Assembly: GCA_007449985.2 (NCBI GenBank)
Contig: VIIQ02000155.1
Location: 1-64,000, forward strand
Direction of reading: 5' to 3'
Length of the DNA stretch: 64,000 nt
DNA from: Desmodesmus armatus
Lineage: Eukaryota > Chlorophyta > Chlorophyceae > Sphaeropleales > Scenedesmaceae
The notes beneath the pieces were generated by a model, which worked only from the letters and a program-made list of their open reading frames with translations, was not told where the DNA came from and made no database searches. The position numbers and the translations under genes are program-made. Below are positions 46,301 to 57,368 of this stretch, piece after piece (position 1 is the stretch's first letter; the number at the start of each line of letters is the position of its first letter).

Positions 46301-48823
46301 GGAGTGAGGATGGCAGCGATGACGGCGGCAGCGGCAGCGATGATGGCAGCAGTGAGATGGGGAGTGAGGAGGGGTTGAGTGATACAGATGAGCAGGAGGA
46401 GGAGAATGAGAGTGAGGTGGAGAGTGAGCAAGGGAGTGAGGAAGGGAGTGGGAGTGAGGAGGAGATTGGGATGGGATCTTCAGATGAATCTGAGGATGGG
46501 GACGTGCTGGATTCAGACGACAGCGAAGGCGGCAGCAGCGTCGGTGGCAGCAGCGGCAGCGAAGATGAGGGGGTGGGGTCAGAAGGTTTGGATGGTGAGG
46601 GAGATGACAGCATGTCAGATGGCAGTGGGGAGGGGGAGGAGGAGCAGCAGAATGAGGATGCAGATGTGAGGGCGGAGAGGGATGCTGTTGCCAGTGCTCT
46701 GGACGCTGTACTCAAGCAGCAGCAGCAGCAGCAGCAGCAGCCGGCGGCGGCTGGTGTCAAGCAGCAGCAGCAGCAGCAGCAGGGCCAGCAGCAGAAGCAG
46801 CCGGTTGTTGGTGCTGGTGGTGTCCCACCACCGGTGTGGGTGGTTCTGGTGCTGTGAGCCGCACAGTGTTTGTGAGGGGGCTGCCACTGGACATCAGCAA
46901 TGTGGAGCTGCAGGTGGGTGGGTGGGTGTGAGGGAGGGGGGGGGGGGGGGCTGTGAAGGGGGGGGGGGGGGGTGGAGGGTGAAGCTTGGTACGTCAGGAG
47001 AGGCAGGTGGGGTATCAGGTCATGCCTGGACATCAGCAATGTTCAGGTGCAGGTGGTTCTGGGGTGTATTTGGGGTGGACGCGGTGGGGTGTTTGGGCGT
47101 GAGGGTTTTTGTTCGAACAGATTGGGGTTGTGGTGTTGGTGTTTTTACGGCGGGGTGGAGGGTGATGCTTATGTCACGAGAGCCCGGGGGGGGGGGGTGT
47201 ACTAGGGCATGCTGGCACATCAACAACTTGGAGGGTTGGGGTGGGGTGGGGTGGAGTGGGGTGGGTGGGGGTGGGGATGGAGATCAAACGGACAAAGGAG
47301 TGGGGGGAATCTTGGGGGGCGGGGGTCTGGGGGGTTTTTCTTTTGACGTCATGTTGCTGTGTGAGTGGGTGGGTTGTTGTGCTCGAGCTGAGTCCTCGGC
47401 ATTTCCCTGAATACTTCCAACCTCCTGCTGCCCCCCCCCAGGGGGTTGCCCCCTGGGGGGCCCCACACACACACACAGGCCCGCTTTGATCGCTTTGGTC
47501 CCGTCAATGCGTGCCGCCTAGTCACCGACAAGACCACTGGCAAACCCAAGGGCACTGCGTTTACTCGCAAAATTTTCTCCCCCCCCCCCAAACACCCTGC
47601 GTCCCTTCACACCCTGTCCTGATGTGCCTGTGACGTGCCTCACTTGTTCTCAATCACTCCACTGTCCTGCCCCCCCCCCCACCCCCTCCCTGTGTCTACA
47701 CACAGGCCCGCTTTGACCGCTTTGGTCCCGTCAAGGCCTACCGCCTAGTGACCGACAAGACCACCGGCAAACCCAAGGGCACTGCGTTCATACTGTCAGC
47801 ATGCACCCCCCCCCCCCCTCCCTGACACACGCTCGCCCACATCTCCATGCTTCTCCTGCTGTAGCTGTACCATGCATCAGTTCTCTAACTCCCTCCACTG
47901 TCCTGCTGCCCCCCCCCCCCCCCCATCACACACTCCCTGTGTCTACACACACAGGCCCGCTTTGACCGCTTTGGTCTTGTCAAGCCTGCCGCCTGGTCAC
48001 TGACAAGACCAACGGCAAATCCAAGGGCACTGCATTGGTCATGTCACCAAGGGTCGCCCCCGCCCCATTGCGCGCCCCTTGACACCCTCGCCGTCTGTGC
48101 CTGTGATGTGCATCACTTATCTCAATTACTCCACTGTCCTGCCCCCCCCCTCCCCAAAACACACAGGCCCGCTTTGACCGCTTTGGTCCCGTCAAGGCCT
48201 GCCGCCTAGTGACCGACAAGACTACCGGCAAACCCAAGGGCACTGCGTTCATCGAGTTCAAAGCCCCGGAGCCAGCAGCAGCAGCAGCAGCAGCCTGCGC
48301 CCGCGCCAAGGAGGGCAAGGGTCCCGCCGTCGCGGTCAAAGGCGTCACTTTGACCGTTGACCTGGCGTTGACTCAAGATGACGCGCGGCGGTTGGGGGTG
48401 GAGCGGGGGTCAGGGGGTGGTGGTGCTGCTGCTGCTGCTGCTGATGGTCCTGGGGGCAAGCATGACAGGAGGAACCTGTACCTTTCGAAAGAGGGGCACA
48501 TTGAGGAGGGCTCGGGGGTGTGGGGAATGATGTCTGAGAATGACAGGTGAGAAGCCTGAGGAGGTCCAAAGTGGGGGCAGGAGTGAGGCGGCAATGTCGG
48601 AGAATGACAAATGAGATATGTGGTGGTCACGGACATCAACATCATCAACACGCGCACAGTGGTAGCAGCTCTTCCAAAGCAGCATGTCAATTGCTGTTGT
48701 TCATGGCTGTCCAGGCAGAGCTTCGAGGGTGTCTGGGGTGCATGTGGCTATGTCAAGGATTATGAAGGGTTTTGCAAGGGGAGAGGACGACTGCTGTGAC
48801 AGTCAACCGTAAGTACCATGTTC

Positions 48824-48855
<32 letters not shown>

Positions 48856-51782
48856 ATCATGTTTGTGTCTGCAGGCGCAAGCGCAAGCGTGCAGCAGAGG
48901 AGAAGAACCAGAAGCTCAAGTCACCCAACTTTGCGGTGAGTGGGGACACACGTCACTTCTGTCGCTCTCGCTGTTGCTGTCACTAGCACATGCTTCATTG
49001 AGGCACCCTTGCCCCCCTCCCCCCATTGCCAGGCGCCCTCAATACCACCCCCCCCCCAGGGGGCCCCCCTCCACCTCCCCTCCAAACATCCACTACCAAT
49101 TTGAGAAAGATGTGAGGCGGTTTCACCTCATCTCCCACCTTCTCCCCCCCCCCCCTGATTTTGTGTTGCCATTGTGTGTGCATGCTCCGCTCTTTGCTGC
49201 AGGTGAGCCTGACCCGTCTGGCGATCCGCAACATCCCGCCCTCATGGGATGAGAAGCGCCTCAAGGCGGCGTTCATCGCGGGGGTCAAGCAGCGCGCAAC
49301 AAAGGAGAACCCCAAAGTTGTGCAGGTAGGAGGGGGCATGTGGGGGGGGGGGGGGTTAAAAGGCTGAGAGGTGGAAGGGTGTGGGTGGGATGACATGGGG
49401 GGAAGGGGTGGGAGCGAAACAGGAAGCCAGGGAGGGAGGATTCGAGGACACGAGGGGGAGCGGAGCGCACAAGAAAGGAGAAGCTTGCATAAGCCGTGCA
49501 GGAGGCATCCGTTGCCTTGCGGCGGTTGGGTGTGTCATGGGGAAGGGGGGGGGAGAGCGCTGAGAGGTGGAAGCTGTGCAGCAGACCAGAGGACAACATA
49601 ACGTAGCAGTGTTGCAACTGTGTTGCACCTCTCCCCTAAACCCACCAACGCCCTGTAAGACTGCTCTAACGTGCATCCAGCTGGAAGGCACATTCCCGTT
49701 GCCAGCCATACCCTGCTGGCTGGCAATGGCAATGTGTCTCCTACTGGTGTAGGTGTGTGCAGTCTTGCCGGGTGTTGGTGACGGGCGCGGAGGGGTGCAG
49801 TGCAAGGATCATACAGTGTTTCTGTACGTGCCATGTGTCGGTGGGTGGCGATGGATGTCCCCGGCCTTGTATGTATGTTGTGCGGTCTGTTGGAGGACAT
49901 GAATGTGGCAGGGGAGATGTTGACACCAGATGGTGGCAGAGGTGCAGTAGGTGTGGCGGGAAAAGGTGTTCTGGCATCGATGGCGGCTTTGGGTGCGGTT
50001 TCAGCCTTTCTAGGCTGTAACATGCTGTGGCTTCAATGATCTTGCCTTGTCTTTGTGATCTTACTGCCTGTCAAGACACGTGGTGTGCCCTTTCCCCATT
50101 CTCACGCCCCCCGCCCCCCTCAACAGGTGAAGATCCTGCGTGGTGACAAAATGGGAGGGTGCAGTGCAAGGACCACCCAGGATTGCTTCATGTAATGCCC
50201 CCCCCCCCCACACACACACACACACACATACACATTGCCTTTGCTTACCCCCCGTATCCTCATGTCACCCCCCCCCCCCCCGGCAACACAGGTGAAGATC
50301 CTGCGTGACCAGGAGCGCCCTGATGCTGCTGGACACCCTGGTGGCAAGTCCAGGGGCTTCGGCTTCGTCGAGTTCAGCGACCACACACATGCACTCACAG
50401 GTGAGATTGGGTTATAGGTCTCTGATTGTTTATTCCCAAGGGTGAGGGGGGGGGGGTAAAACTCATGCTGATCGGAGCTGGGGCTAGCCCCTGCTCGCTG
50501 TGGAGTTCAGCCACCACACACACGCACTCGCAGGTGAAGGGCCCCCTCGGGGTGCGGGAGGTTTAGGGGAGGTTTGGGGTTGGTGATTATCATAAGGGAC
50601 TGCTCAGACGATGGCTTTGTGCAGTTCAGCGACCACACACATGCAGTGGCAGATGGCAGAGCGGGAGGGGCAGGAGGCAGGGAATCTGGGAGGGGGGGGG
50701 TTCAAGCGCAGGGGGGTACACCAGGTGAGAGGGAGGGGGGGGGGGGGGTCGACGGAGTTCAACGTCCGCACACGCGCACCGTGCGTGCCGGGCAGGTGGG
50801 GGGTGGGGGAGTCTCTGCCAATCGTCAAAGTATCCCTTTTGTTGTGGGGGTGAGCTGCCTGTATTTGGATTGCTGGCGAGTTTTTCTTTTGGCTCCCTGG
50901 ATGTACCTGCTTGTGTGTGCATGCGTGAACACCTTGCTGCTTGCCAAGATGCGCTGCAAAAACAATTCAGTGTACACAGCATAATTGCTATCCAGCCCAC
51001 ATCGCAGCCACACAGTTGCAGCTGGCCCAGATAGTGTGAGTTTCAAAGCCTCGGATCATGGCCTGTCCCTACAAAGGGGCTCAGCTGCTCCTGCTGAGAC
51101 AATGACCTAAACCCTATGGTCGGTAGTGTATTGGGTCATAGCGGAGACAGGTTTCGATCCTGTGACCTATGGGTGTCTCATATGCTTATGAGCCCATCAC
51201 GCTTCCACTGCGCTACTCCGCTAATGATTGATGACAGTTGCAGCTATTCTGCCACTCTGTTTGCTTCTGTTGTGCGTCCCCCCCCCCCCCCCCCCCCCCC
51301 CGGGCCCATTGGTGGCGCCTTGAGTTACAAGGGCGGGACATGGATTGGGTCCCGGGGCTTGCATCGGGTTGGCTGGGTCCTGGAGGCCTCTTTGTAACGA
51401 ACACTGACTGACTGACTGCGGGGGTACCTATGTAACACAACTACTACTACTCCCGGCGGGCAGTTACAAGGGCGGGACATTGATTGCCCCCCCCCCCTTC
51501 TTCTTTGGTTGGGGGTCCCTGTCTGAACCCCTCCCCCTCAGCAGTCTTGCCTTTTCCTGGGTACAGTTTTACTCACATGCTTGTACTATTCCCGCTGTGC
51601 CTGTCTGTCCCCCCTGCTCTCCCTTTCCCCCCAACAGCGCTGCGCCAGCTGAACAACAACCCCACAACCTTTGGCAGCAGTGAGCGGCGCCCCATAGTGG
51701 AGTTTGCCTGCGACAATGTCAAGGTGCTGCGCGCCCGACAGGACAAACTGGCGGCTCAGCGGCAGCAGCACCTGCAGCGCAA

Positions 51783-51815
<33 letters not shown>

Positions 51816-52716
51816 TGGTGTAGCTGGGGGTGCTGATGGTGGGGTGGCACATGCAGATGCTGAGATGTCTGAAAATGAGGGGGATGAGGGTGCAGCAGCA
51901 CCCTCAGCAGCAGCAGCAGCAGCAAGGGGCGGGGCTCAGAAGGGCAAGGGCAGGAAGCAGCAGCAGCAGCAGGAGGGGGAGGATGGCGAGCAGCAGCATG
52001 GGGAGGAGGGAGAGGAGAAGCTGACGAAGCGGCAGATCAAGCGGCGCAAAGATAAGGCAAAGCGGCAGGAGCGACAAGGGGAGGATGGCGAGCAGCAGCA
52101 GCAGGGTGAGGAGGGAGGCGAGCTGACGAAGCGCCAGCTCAAGCGGCGCAAGGATAAGGCCAAGAAGCAGGCAAAGTGGCAGCAGCAGAATGGCCGCCCA
52201 GCAGCAGCCCCGGCAGCAGCAGCAGCAGCACCTGCCCGAGGTCCTGCCAAGCAGCAGCAGCAGCAGCAGAGGGGCAGGAAGGGTGCGGCGGCTGCGGCGG
52301 CTGCGGCGGCTGCAGCAGCAGCAGCTCAGTCTGCCAAGCTGGCGGCCAAGTCGGCACGGCAGCAGCAGCAGGTGGCGGCTGAGGAGGCTGTCAGGGGGCA
52401 GAAAAGGCGGGAAGACGATCTGCTCGACAGGCTGGCGGCAGGGGATGGCAATGGGGAGGGGAACGCAGGTCAGCGGCAGCAGCAGCAGCGGCAGGGAGGG
52501 AAGCGGCAGCGGGGTCCAGCAGCAGCAGCAGCAGGGGGTGGTGAGGGGGGTGACCAGCAGGGGAAGAAGCGGCACAAGCCTGGTCGTGCTGTTGAGGAGC
52601 GGTTGGAGCGGTTGGTGGATGACTACAAGTCTAAGCTGTTTGGGCTGGGTGGCACGAGTACGGGCCAGCAGCAGCAGCAGCAGAAGAAGCGCAGCCTGGC
52701 GCGCTGGTTTGAGTAG
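42823..52716 (+). CDS. RBM28/Nop4-type nucleolar RNA-binding protein with four RRMs
   Basis: Nine exons: 42823-43113, 43609-44072, 44914-45261, 46036-46913, 48167-48546, 48875-48935, 49203-49325, 50292-50400, 51638-52716; about 1244 residues. RRM1: TLFVRNVAYDVDAAQLEEAF, KGIAFVQF. Degenerate RRM-like segment: AQDGCSGHVVFLVYEN. RRM2: RIILRNLAFQ, VRGFAFAAF, ADWALAKGQY. Acidic Ser/Glu/Asp linker. RRM3: TVFVRGLPLDISNVELQ, PKGTAFIEF. RRM4: LTRLAIRNIPPSWDEKRLKAA, GFGFVEFSDHTHAL, LRQLNNNPTTFG, RRPIVEF. C-terminus is K/R/Q-rich, ending KKRSLARWFE. RRM order, the acidic linker and the NNNP...RPIVEF signature match RBM28/Nop4, which acts in 60S ribosomal subunit maturation. Frame needs one extra C at 43631-43635 and one near 46829. 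Introns hold relic exon arrays and an antisense tRNA. Confidence 0.88.
43131..43157. repeat. Poly-G tract after the first RBM28-like donor
   Basis: Run of G starting about 18 bp after the 5' splice site at 43114. The same intron also has a ten-G run at about 43341. Equivalent donor-proximal G-tracts recur in later introns of this gene (44085, 44560, 45281, 46935). Confidence 0.9.
44210..44562 (+). repeat. Two relic copies of the 3' edge of RBM28-like exon 2
   Basis: The exon end (DPAPPEVASKAHLAQDG...VYEN plus GTGAGT donor) is repeated with donors after 44311 and 44553, 239 and 242 bp downstream of the real one after 44072 in steps. Both copies stay open and keep GT donors followed by G-tracts, but lack an obvious upstream acceptor. 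Confidence 0.9.
45812..45900 (+). repeat. Relic copy of the 5' edge of RBM28-like exon 4
   Basis: Acceptor (tttcag) plus about 75 bp matching exon 4: ATEPELRKLLSASGSFVWDV and LPKGP, starting 45814, 222 bp upstream of the true exon at 46036. It reads one residue differently (PE for VE), then diverges after KGPEP. Confidence 0.9.
47470..48040 (+). repeat. Three relic copies of the 5' edge of RBM28-like exon 5
   Basis: Copies starting at 47479, 47707 and 47955 each have a poly-C tract, acacag acceptor and 80-85 bp of exon (ARFDRFGPVKACRLVTDK, TTGKPKGTAF), and stop at the same point. The complete exon is at 48167. Spacing is 228, 248 and 212 bp. The third copy has a 1-bp deletion; the first two run into non-RRM sequence. 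Confidence 0.92.
48588..48617 (+). repeat. Relic copy of the 3' edge of RBM28-like exon 5
   Basis: atgtcggagaatgacaaatg repeats the exon end atgtctgagaatgacag|gtg at 48531-48549, but the donor GT has mutated to AT. Confidence 0.75.
50120..50176 (+). repeat. Relic copy of the 5' edge of RBM28-like exon 8
   Basis: Acceptor caacag and VKILRG match the true exon start (VKILRD at 50292) 165 bp away; similarity then ends. A poly-C tract lies between the two copies. Confidence 0.8.
50495..50792 (+). repeat. Relic copies of the 3' edge of RBM28-like exon 8
   Basis: Three degenerate copies of the exon end (EFSDHTHAL) at about 50500-50535, 50610-50655 and 50752-50785, for example VQFSDHTHAV in the second. 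They are separated by G-tracts. The third is badly eroded. Confidence 0.75.
51139..51222 (-). tRNA. Initiator tRNA-Met (CAT) with 12-nt intron
   Basis: Minus strand. Acceptor stem AGCGGAG/CTCCGCT has the A1-U72 pair typical of eukaryotic initiators. The D-arm region reads TAGCGCAGTGGAAGCG. The anticodon stem ATGGG/CCCAT encloses loop CTCATAA, interrupted after position 37 by a 12-nt intron (AGCATATGAGAC). The T arm is ACAGG-ATCGAAA-CCTGT, with A54 and A60 characteristic of initiator tRNA. It lies antisense in the last intron of the RBM28-like gene. Confidence 0.92.
51309..51486 (+). mobile_element. SINE-like retroposon, copy 2 (possibly nested or tandem partial)
   Basis: Begins tggtggcgccttgagttaca, then a body resembling 38981-39070, then tgtaacgaacactgactgactgactg and a second tail tgtaacacaactactactact. 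A 24-bp direct repeat (agttacaagggcgggacat plus gattg with one mismatch) lies at 51323 and 51462. It starts about 87 bp upstream of the initiator tRNA, as copy 1 does relative to tRNA-Gly. Confidence 0.5.
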
Positions 52717-54062
52717 CAGCAGCTGGTGTGTTGGGGCTGGCCCAGCACAAGGCTTGTGCATATGCGAAGGTTGATTGCTGATTATTGCTTTGATGGGGTT
52801 GGTGGGGCTCTCATGTGTTTGAAATTTGCAGCTGTCTGCAGTGGGCTGACGGAGCCTCTTTTGCAGCGCAACAGCAGGCTCATGCTGACGTGAGTATAGA
52901 TTTCTTTCATAGAGTCGACACTGTCGACCGCCTGTGAGTGTAACCTGATGTGGGGTGCGGCAGCATGGGCTCAAAAGTCACCAAGAGAGCAGGACATCAC
53001 TGCTGCAGTGCAATGGAGTCTGTTGTATCTGCTCATCGATGTGCATCGAACGATATCATTCTACCATCAATTTTCAAGCAATTCAAGCAGTCAAGTGGGT
53101 CAGGTTGCACTCTCTGGCTGCAACGTTGGTGAACCACTCCACAACCACAGGGGGGCGGGAGGGGCTGTCTGGATGTGTTTACAAGTGCTGGCTAGTGACT
53201 ACATATGGCTGTTGCAGCAATTGAACATGCCTGAACTGCTGTACATATGTGAGGGTGGTTGCTGAGTCAAGTCCAGTCGGTTGGGTGAAACCCAAGAGGG
53301 CGGTTGGGCCAATGGACTAGCCATATGCCTCAACCAATGCTGGTCTGCAACCACCACACCTTCTTCCATATCCATTCATCGCAGCCGGTCCATCCTTCCC
53401 GCGTTTGTACTGCTTGGCGCGTTCGCCAGCTTCTTCTCAGCAGTGGTCCTCAGGTGATTCCTCCGGCTTATCATACCATTTCAATACCTTTGCTTCATAC
53501 AGGTAATGGGTGCAAGCTGGGCTCAGGCCTGCGCTTACTCTGAAAGCAGCAAGCAAACCGATCCTTGCAGTGCACGTGGTAATTCTGAGAGCCAGCCCTC
53601 CCAGACGCGGCACCAGCATGCATGCAATATTTGGTTCCTTATAACTAGTTTGCATGAAGCTGTTTCTGGAAGCTGTATCTCAACATACTGCTTGGTGGTT
53701 GTCACTGCTGCTGGTGTTGCCTGCTGCAGACCATCTCAAAACCAGCCGGTTCTGCGTTTCACAGGCAAGTTCATCGCAAGTCAGCTTATCTTCAAAGCTA
53801 CAGATGTTGGCTTGCAAGGCTGGCAGCATCAGTTCAGCCTGTCTCAAAGCAGTGGTGCTGTTCAGAATTCTTTCAACCTTGGATTTACCTGCCCAACGGC
53901 CCAAAACACATTCCGCAGTGGCACACAGGCACCAACACCACAAGTCAATGACACCGTGTCAACTCAAACAACCATGCTTACTGTTCTATTGCTGCTGCAG
54001 GACCCAGCAACCCCATCCTACTGCCAACCGCCCATGTCCCTCGTCCCCTCAACGACCCTGCC
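52717..54062. other. Intergenic: 3' flank of RBM28-like, 5' flank of the next gene
   Basis: 1.3 kb. TGTAA, the usual chlorophyte poly(A) signal, occurs at 52939-52943, about 220 bp after the RBM28-like stop, and is a candidate. Acceptor-like ctgctgcag at 53992-54000 suggests that the next gene has an upstream exon between about 53380 and 53990, which I could not place. Confidence 0.45.
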
Positions 54063-57000
54063 ATGACAGCATCAGCACGCACGGATGTTTCTGTCATGAG
54101 CCACACCTCCGACCAGACCCCAAGCCAGGGCGACAAGGGAAAGCTTCTGTCAAGTTTCAGCATGAATAGTGACTCGATTTGGTCAAAGACAGCCAGCGTC
54201 CCACAGGTGGGTGCAGTTCAGCTCATCAACTGGCATTTTGAGCTTTCAGAGATGCAGTCACCGCCGCAATAAGCTGAAGGTGCACCGTAAGGTGCACCAC
54301 TAAACGTGCATGAAGTTTCACGCGGCCATGGCTGCTTGCAGGAGGGAAGCATGGAACGGTGCAACCAGCACAGGCCCTGCACTATGCTGCATACAACTTG
54401 TTAGTGGCACCAACAAGGAATGGTTGATGCAACAGAACAGCAGCTCAGCATTTGCTGTCAATCGTGCACTCCACATTCTTCAGGCAGAGCTGTTTGCAAC
54501 ATACATCAGTGGAGGGGACTGTAGTGTGTTCCCCCAAGAACTGCCACTTCAGTGCTACAACAAAAAAACAAGTTGCACCTACTCAGATGACACATGCTGC
54601 CTGCCAAACTGTTCATTGCTTCACCGTCACTCTCTGCCTGCAGGAGTCTGATTCCTTCTTCCAGGAATCTCCCCTCTTGGACAACCCCTTCCTGCACCAC
54701 ATGGGCACCGTCAGCAGGCCAGGAAGCTTCACGTTCAGCCCTTCACACCATGACACCCAAGCCCTGAACCCAATGCGCACCAGCAACGCCTTCTCCGCCT
54801 ACGGCACCACCTCCCAGCACGCTTTCCCGCCTTTTCTGAGCTGTCCTGCAGCTGGTGCTGGCTTTGGCGTCGGTGCTGGTGCTGACCTGTCGTCCGAGCC
54901 CCAACAGCCCAACACAGCTAGTAGCGACAGCAACAGCAGGAAGAGCCTGGATGTCCCTCACCACTCCCCTACTGCAGCATGCGCTGATGCCGTCGATTCT
55001 ACTGCACACAAGCACGTCTCCTGGTTGGACGCGCACGTCAGCGCAGACTCCAAGGGACCCTTCCTCAGCAGCATGCATGCGGCCGGCAGCTTGCCTGCAG
55101 GACAACCTGCAGGACAGTCATCCTCACTGTGGGGGCCAGCACACTGCTGTCAGTCAGCAGTGCCCCAGCACCAGGCTGTGCTGGGGACCTCCGTGACCAA
55201 GGCATGAGGACTAGCTGGGGTGGGGTGTCTGGCGGAGTGATGGCTCGTGTACCTGGCTTCAACACACTGCAGGATGCGCATGAGGAGGTCAGCACACCAC
55301 TGCAGGTAAGGCTGTCAAATCCTGCTGATGTCATATGTTGATAGCTGTTGGTTTGTTGTGCCTAAGTTTCATTTTGTGCTCCTGCTGACAGCTGCAACAC
55401 CGTGCTGCGAGGGTCCAGCACATGCTGTTACACTTGTGCCATCAGGCTTCAGTGAACACCCACTGCTGCTGATGATGCTTGTGGAAAGTCTGTTCTCGCA
55501 GCAGTTGTTCACAAACAACTGCTGTCAGAACAGGTTGTCAACGAGCATCATCAGCAGTAGTGGATGTGCATTACAGCCTGATGGCACATGCCCAGGTGAC
55601 CAGCACAGAGGTCAAAAGCTGCATGCATTAGGCAGACCAAACACGACCATTGGCTCTTGTTCTGTCAGTGGGTCGCCATTCGTGCACCGCACCTTCCTGC
55701 ACCAGCCTTCAAGCGTTCAACTGTTGCAAGCCACACCCCTGCTGACACCCAGGTCGGTTTGCCCCCCTGCCCCTGCTGCCTCCCCCTTCCCGCCTTTTTT
55801 ATAAACAGGCCACCATGACCGCCGACTGCATCAACAACCTCCTGGGTAGCTTTGGCTCATCCCTGTTCTGCGACAGCCTGCCAGCCACCCCAGCCAGCCG
55901 CACAGCAGCCCGTACCGCTTCCAAGCAAGCCCCAGTCCTGCCAGACTTTGTGGAGGCATGGGAAGGCCCTTCCAACCTGAAGGACACCACTGCTAGGCTG
56001 CACACCGCACCAAGGTCCAGCACAACTGCGACGAACACGGTGCATGCATCAGCCGGTGTCAACAGGGCCGTGAGCAGCGGCAACGGCAGGCGCAGTAGCT
56101 CTGGCAACGGCAGTAGCGCCTTTGCTGGCCTCAACGGTGCGGCTTCTGCCGCCGCCGCAGCTGCTGGAATGATGACTCACTCCCAGTCATTTGGTGTGCA
56201 GTCAGACCTCTACAGGATGAGCCAGGCATTCGCAGGGCCCCACCCCTACCCATGCGCACTGAATCATGCCTACAGCACGCCAGCACTCAGGCACGCCCAC
56301 GGCTTGCAGCACGCTAGCAGCATCGGTTCTTTGGCAGCAGGCTTCCCAGCAACAGCAACCCTGGCACCCACCCACAGCGGCGCCTTTGACCCAGTGGCTA
56401 TCTCCATGGCAGCAGCAGCGGCCGGGCAGTGCTATGGTTACGGCCCCCTGGCGCACATGATGATGCCACCACCTCTGCACAGCACTGCTAGCATGCCAGC
56501 TGCCCAGGCTGCAGCATACGGCAACCCAGCCGCGCTTGCTGCTGCTATGCATGCGCACAGCATGGTGGGCGACCTCAGCGGCCACTCTGCTGCTGCACAG
56601 GCTCAGTTTTACGAGGCTTGGGCCCTGGCTGGCCTCAGCAGCAGCGGCGGCAGCTCCACCCTGCACCATTACCATTCAATGGGTGCTGTGGGCGGTAACA
56701 GCAGCAGTGGCGGCAGCAGCAGCGCCGGTCGTGCTGCGGGCCCCTGGCGCCAATCCTACGACTCCGGCAACAACGTCAGGGGATACCGCAAGATTGGCTC
56801 CCTCAACAGTAAGGTGGATCCCAAGTCCATGTGCGGTGTGGATCCTCGCCTGTGCGTTGGAAGCCCAAGCGACGTTGAGAACGAAGTGTGTCGCCGCAAC
56901 CCCGGCCTTGCAGAGCTGCTGCGTCTGGCCCCTCGCAGTGTCAAGCTGATCAACATCCCCGTGATGCAAGACACCTCTCCCCCGGAGCTGCTGGCGTCCA

Positions 57001-57368
57001 AGCGCGCGGACGGCCCCATCACTCCCGATGAGCTCACCCTAGAGTCCGGTTTGCTGCGCCACTGCTTCGGCCTGCCATCATCCATCGGCCCCGACCTCGT
57101 CCGAGCTGCGCGCCATGCAGTCTCTCGCGGGGATGAGACCGGTAGCGGCCTGGAGCCCTTCTTCTGGGTCCTGCAGGCTAAGCTCAACTGGTTGCTGAAG
57201 CGTCCCGTATTCTTCAAGGGCCAGCTGCTCCGCGGGGAGATCCACGCCATTTCTGACAAGCAGCGTGCGGAGAGCTTCGCACAGGTGACGGAGCAGCGAT
57301 CCAAGCTTGGGGAGCTCCTGCTGGTGCTGTTCAGCATGCTGCAGCCAACAGCAGACGGCAACAACTGA
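54063..57368 (+). CDS. Unknown protein: low-complexity N-terminus, conserved-looking C-terminal domain
   Basis: Exons 54063-54206, 54644-55305, 55669-55752 and 55809-57368 join to about 816 residues if one G is added to the five-G run 55131-55135; the length then closes exactly. The first two-thirds is Ser/Ala/Gly/His-rich (for example SFFQESPLLDNPFLHHMG, LCDSL-like repeats and poly-Ala). The last 200 residues look folded: GYRKIGSLNSKVDPKSMCGV, SVKLINIPVMQDTSPPELL, DELTLESGLLRHCFGLP, SGLEPFFWVLQAKLNWLLKR and FAQVTEQRSKLGELLLVL. I recognise no family; a regulatory or RNA-associated role is a guess from composition. The start is uncertain: an acceptor just upstream (54000) implies an earlier exon, possibly coding. 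The frame of the 84-bp exon 3 is set only by phase. Confidence 0.65.

Noticed and set aside
46155..47039. Long antisense ORF (294 codons) opposite the RBM28-like acidic linker
   Set aside because: It is the reverse reading of Ser/Glu/Asp and CAG repeats, giving Ser/Pro/Leu/Cys runs. The + strand has RRM motifs on either side and matching splice phases.
47470..48240. Regularly spaced repeats resembling a CRISPR-like or satellite array
   Set aside because: The units are copies of an RRM exon edge with its intron sequence, in a eukaryotic intron; spacers are poly-C tracts and not unique spacers.
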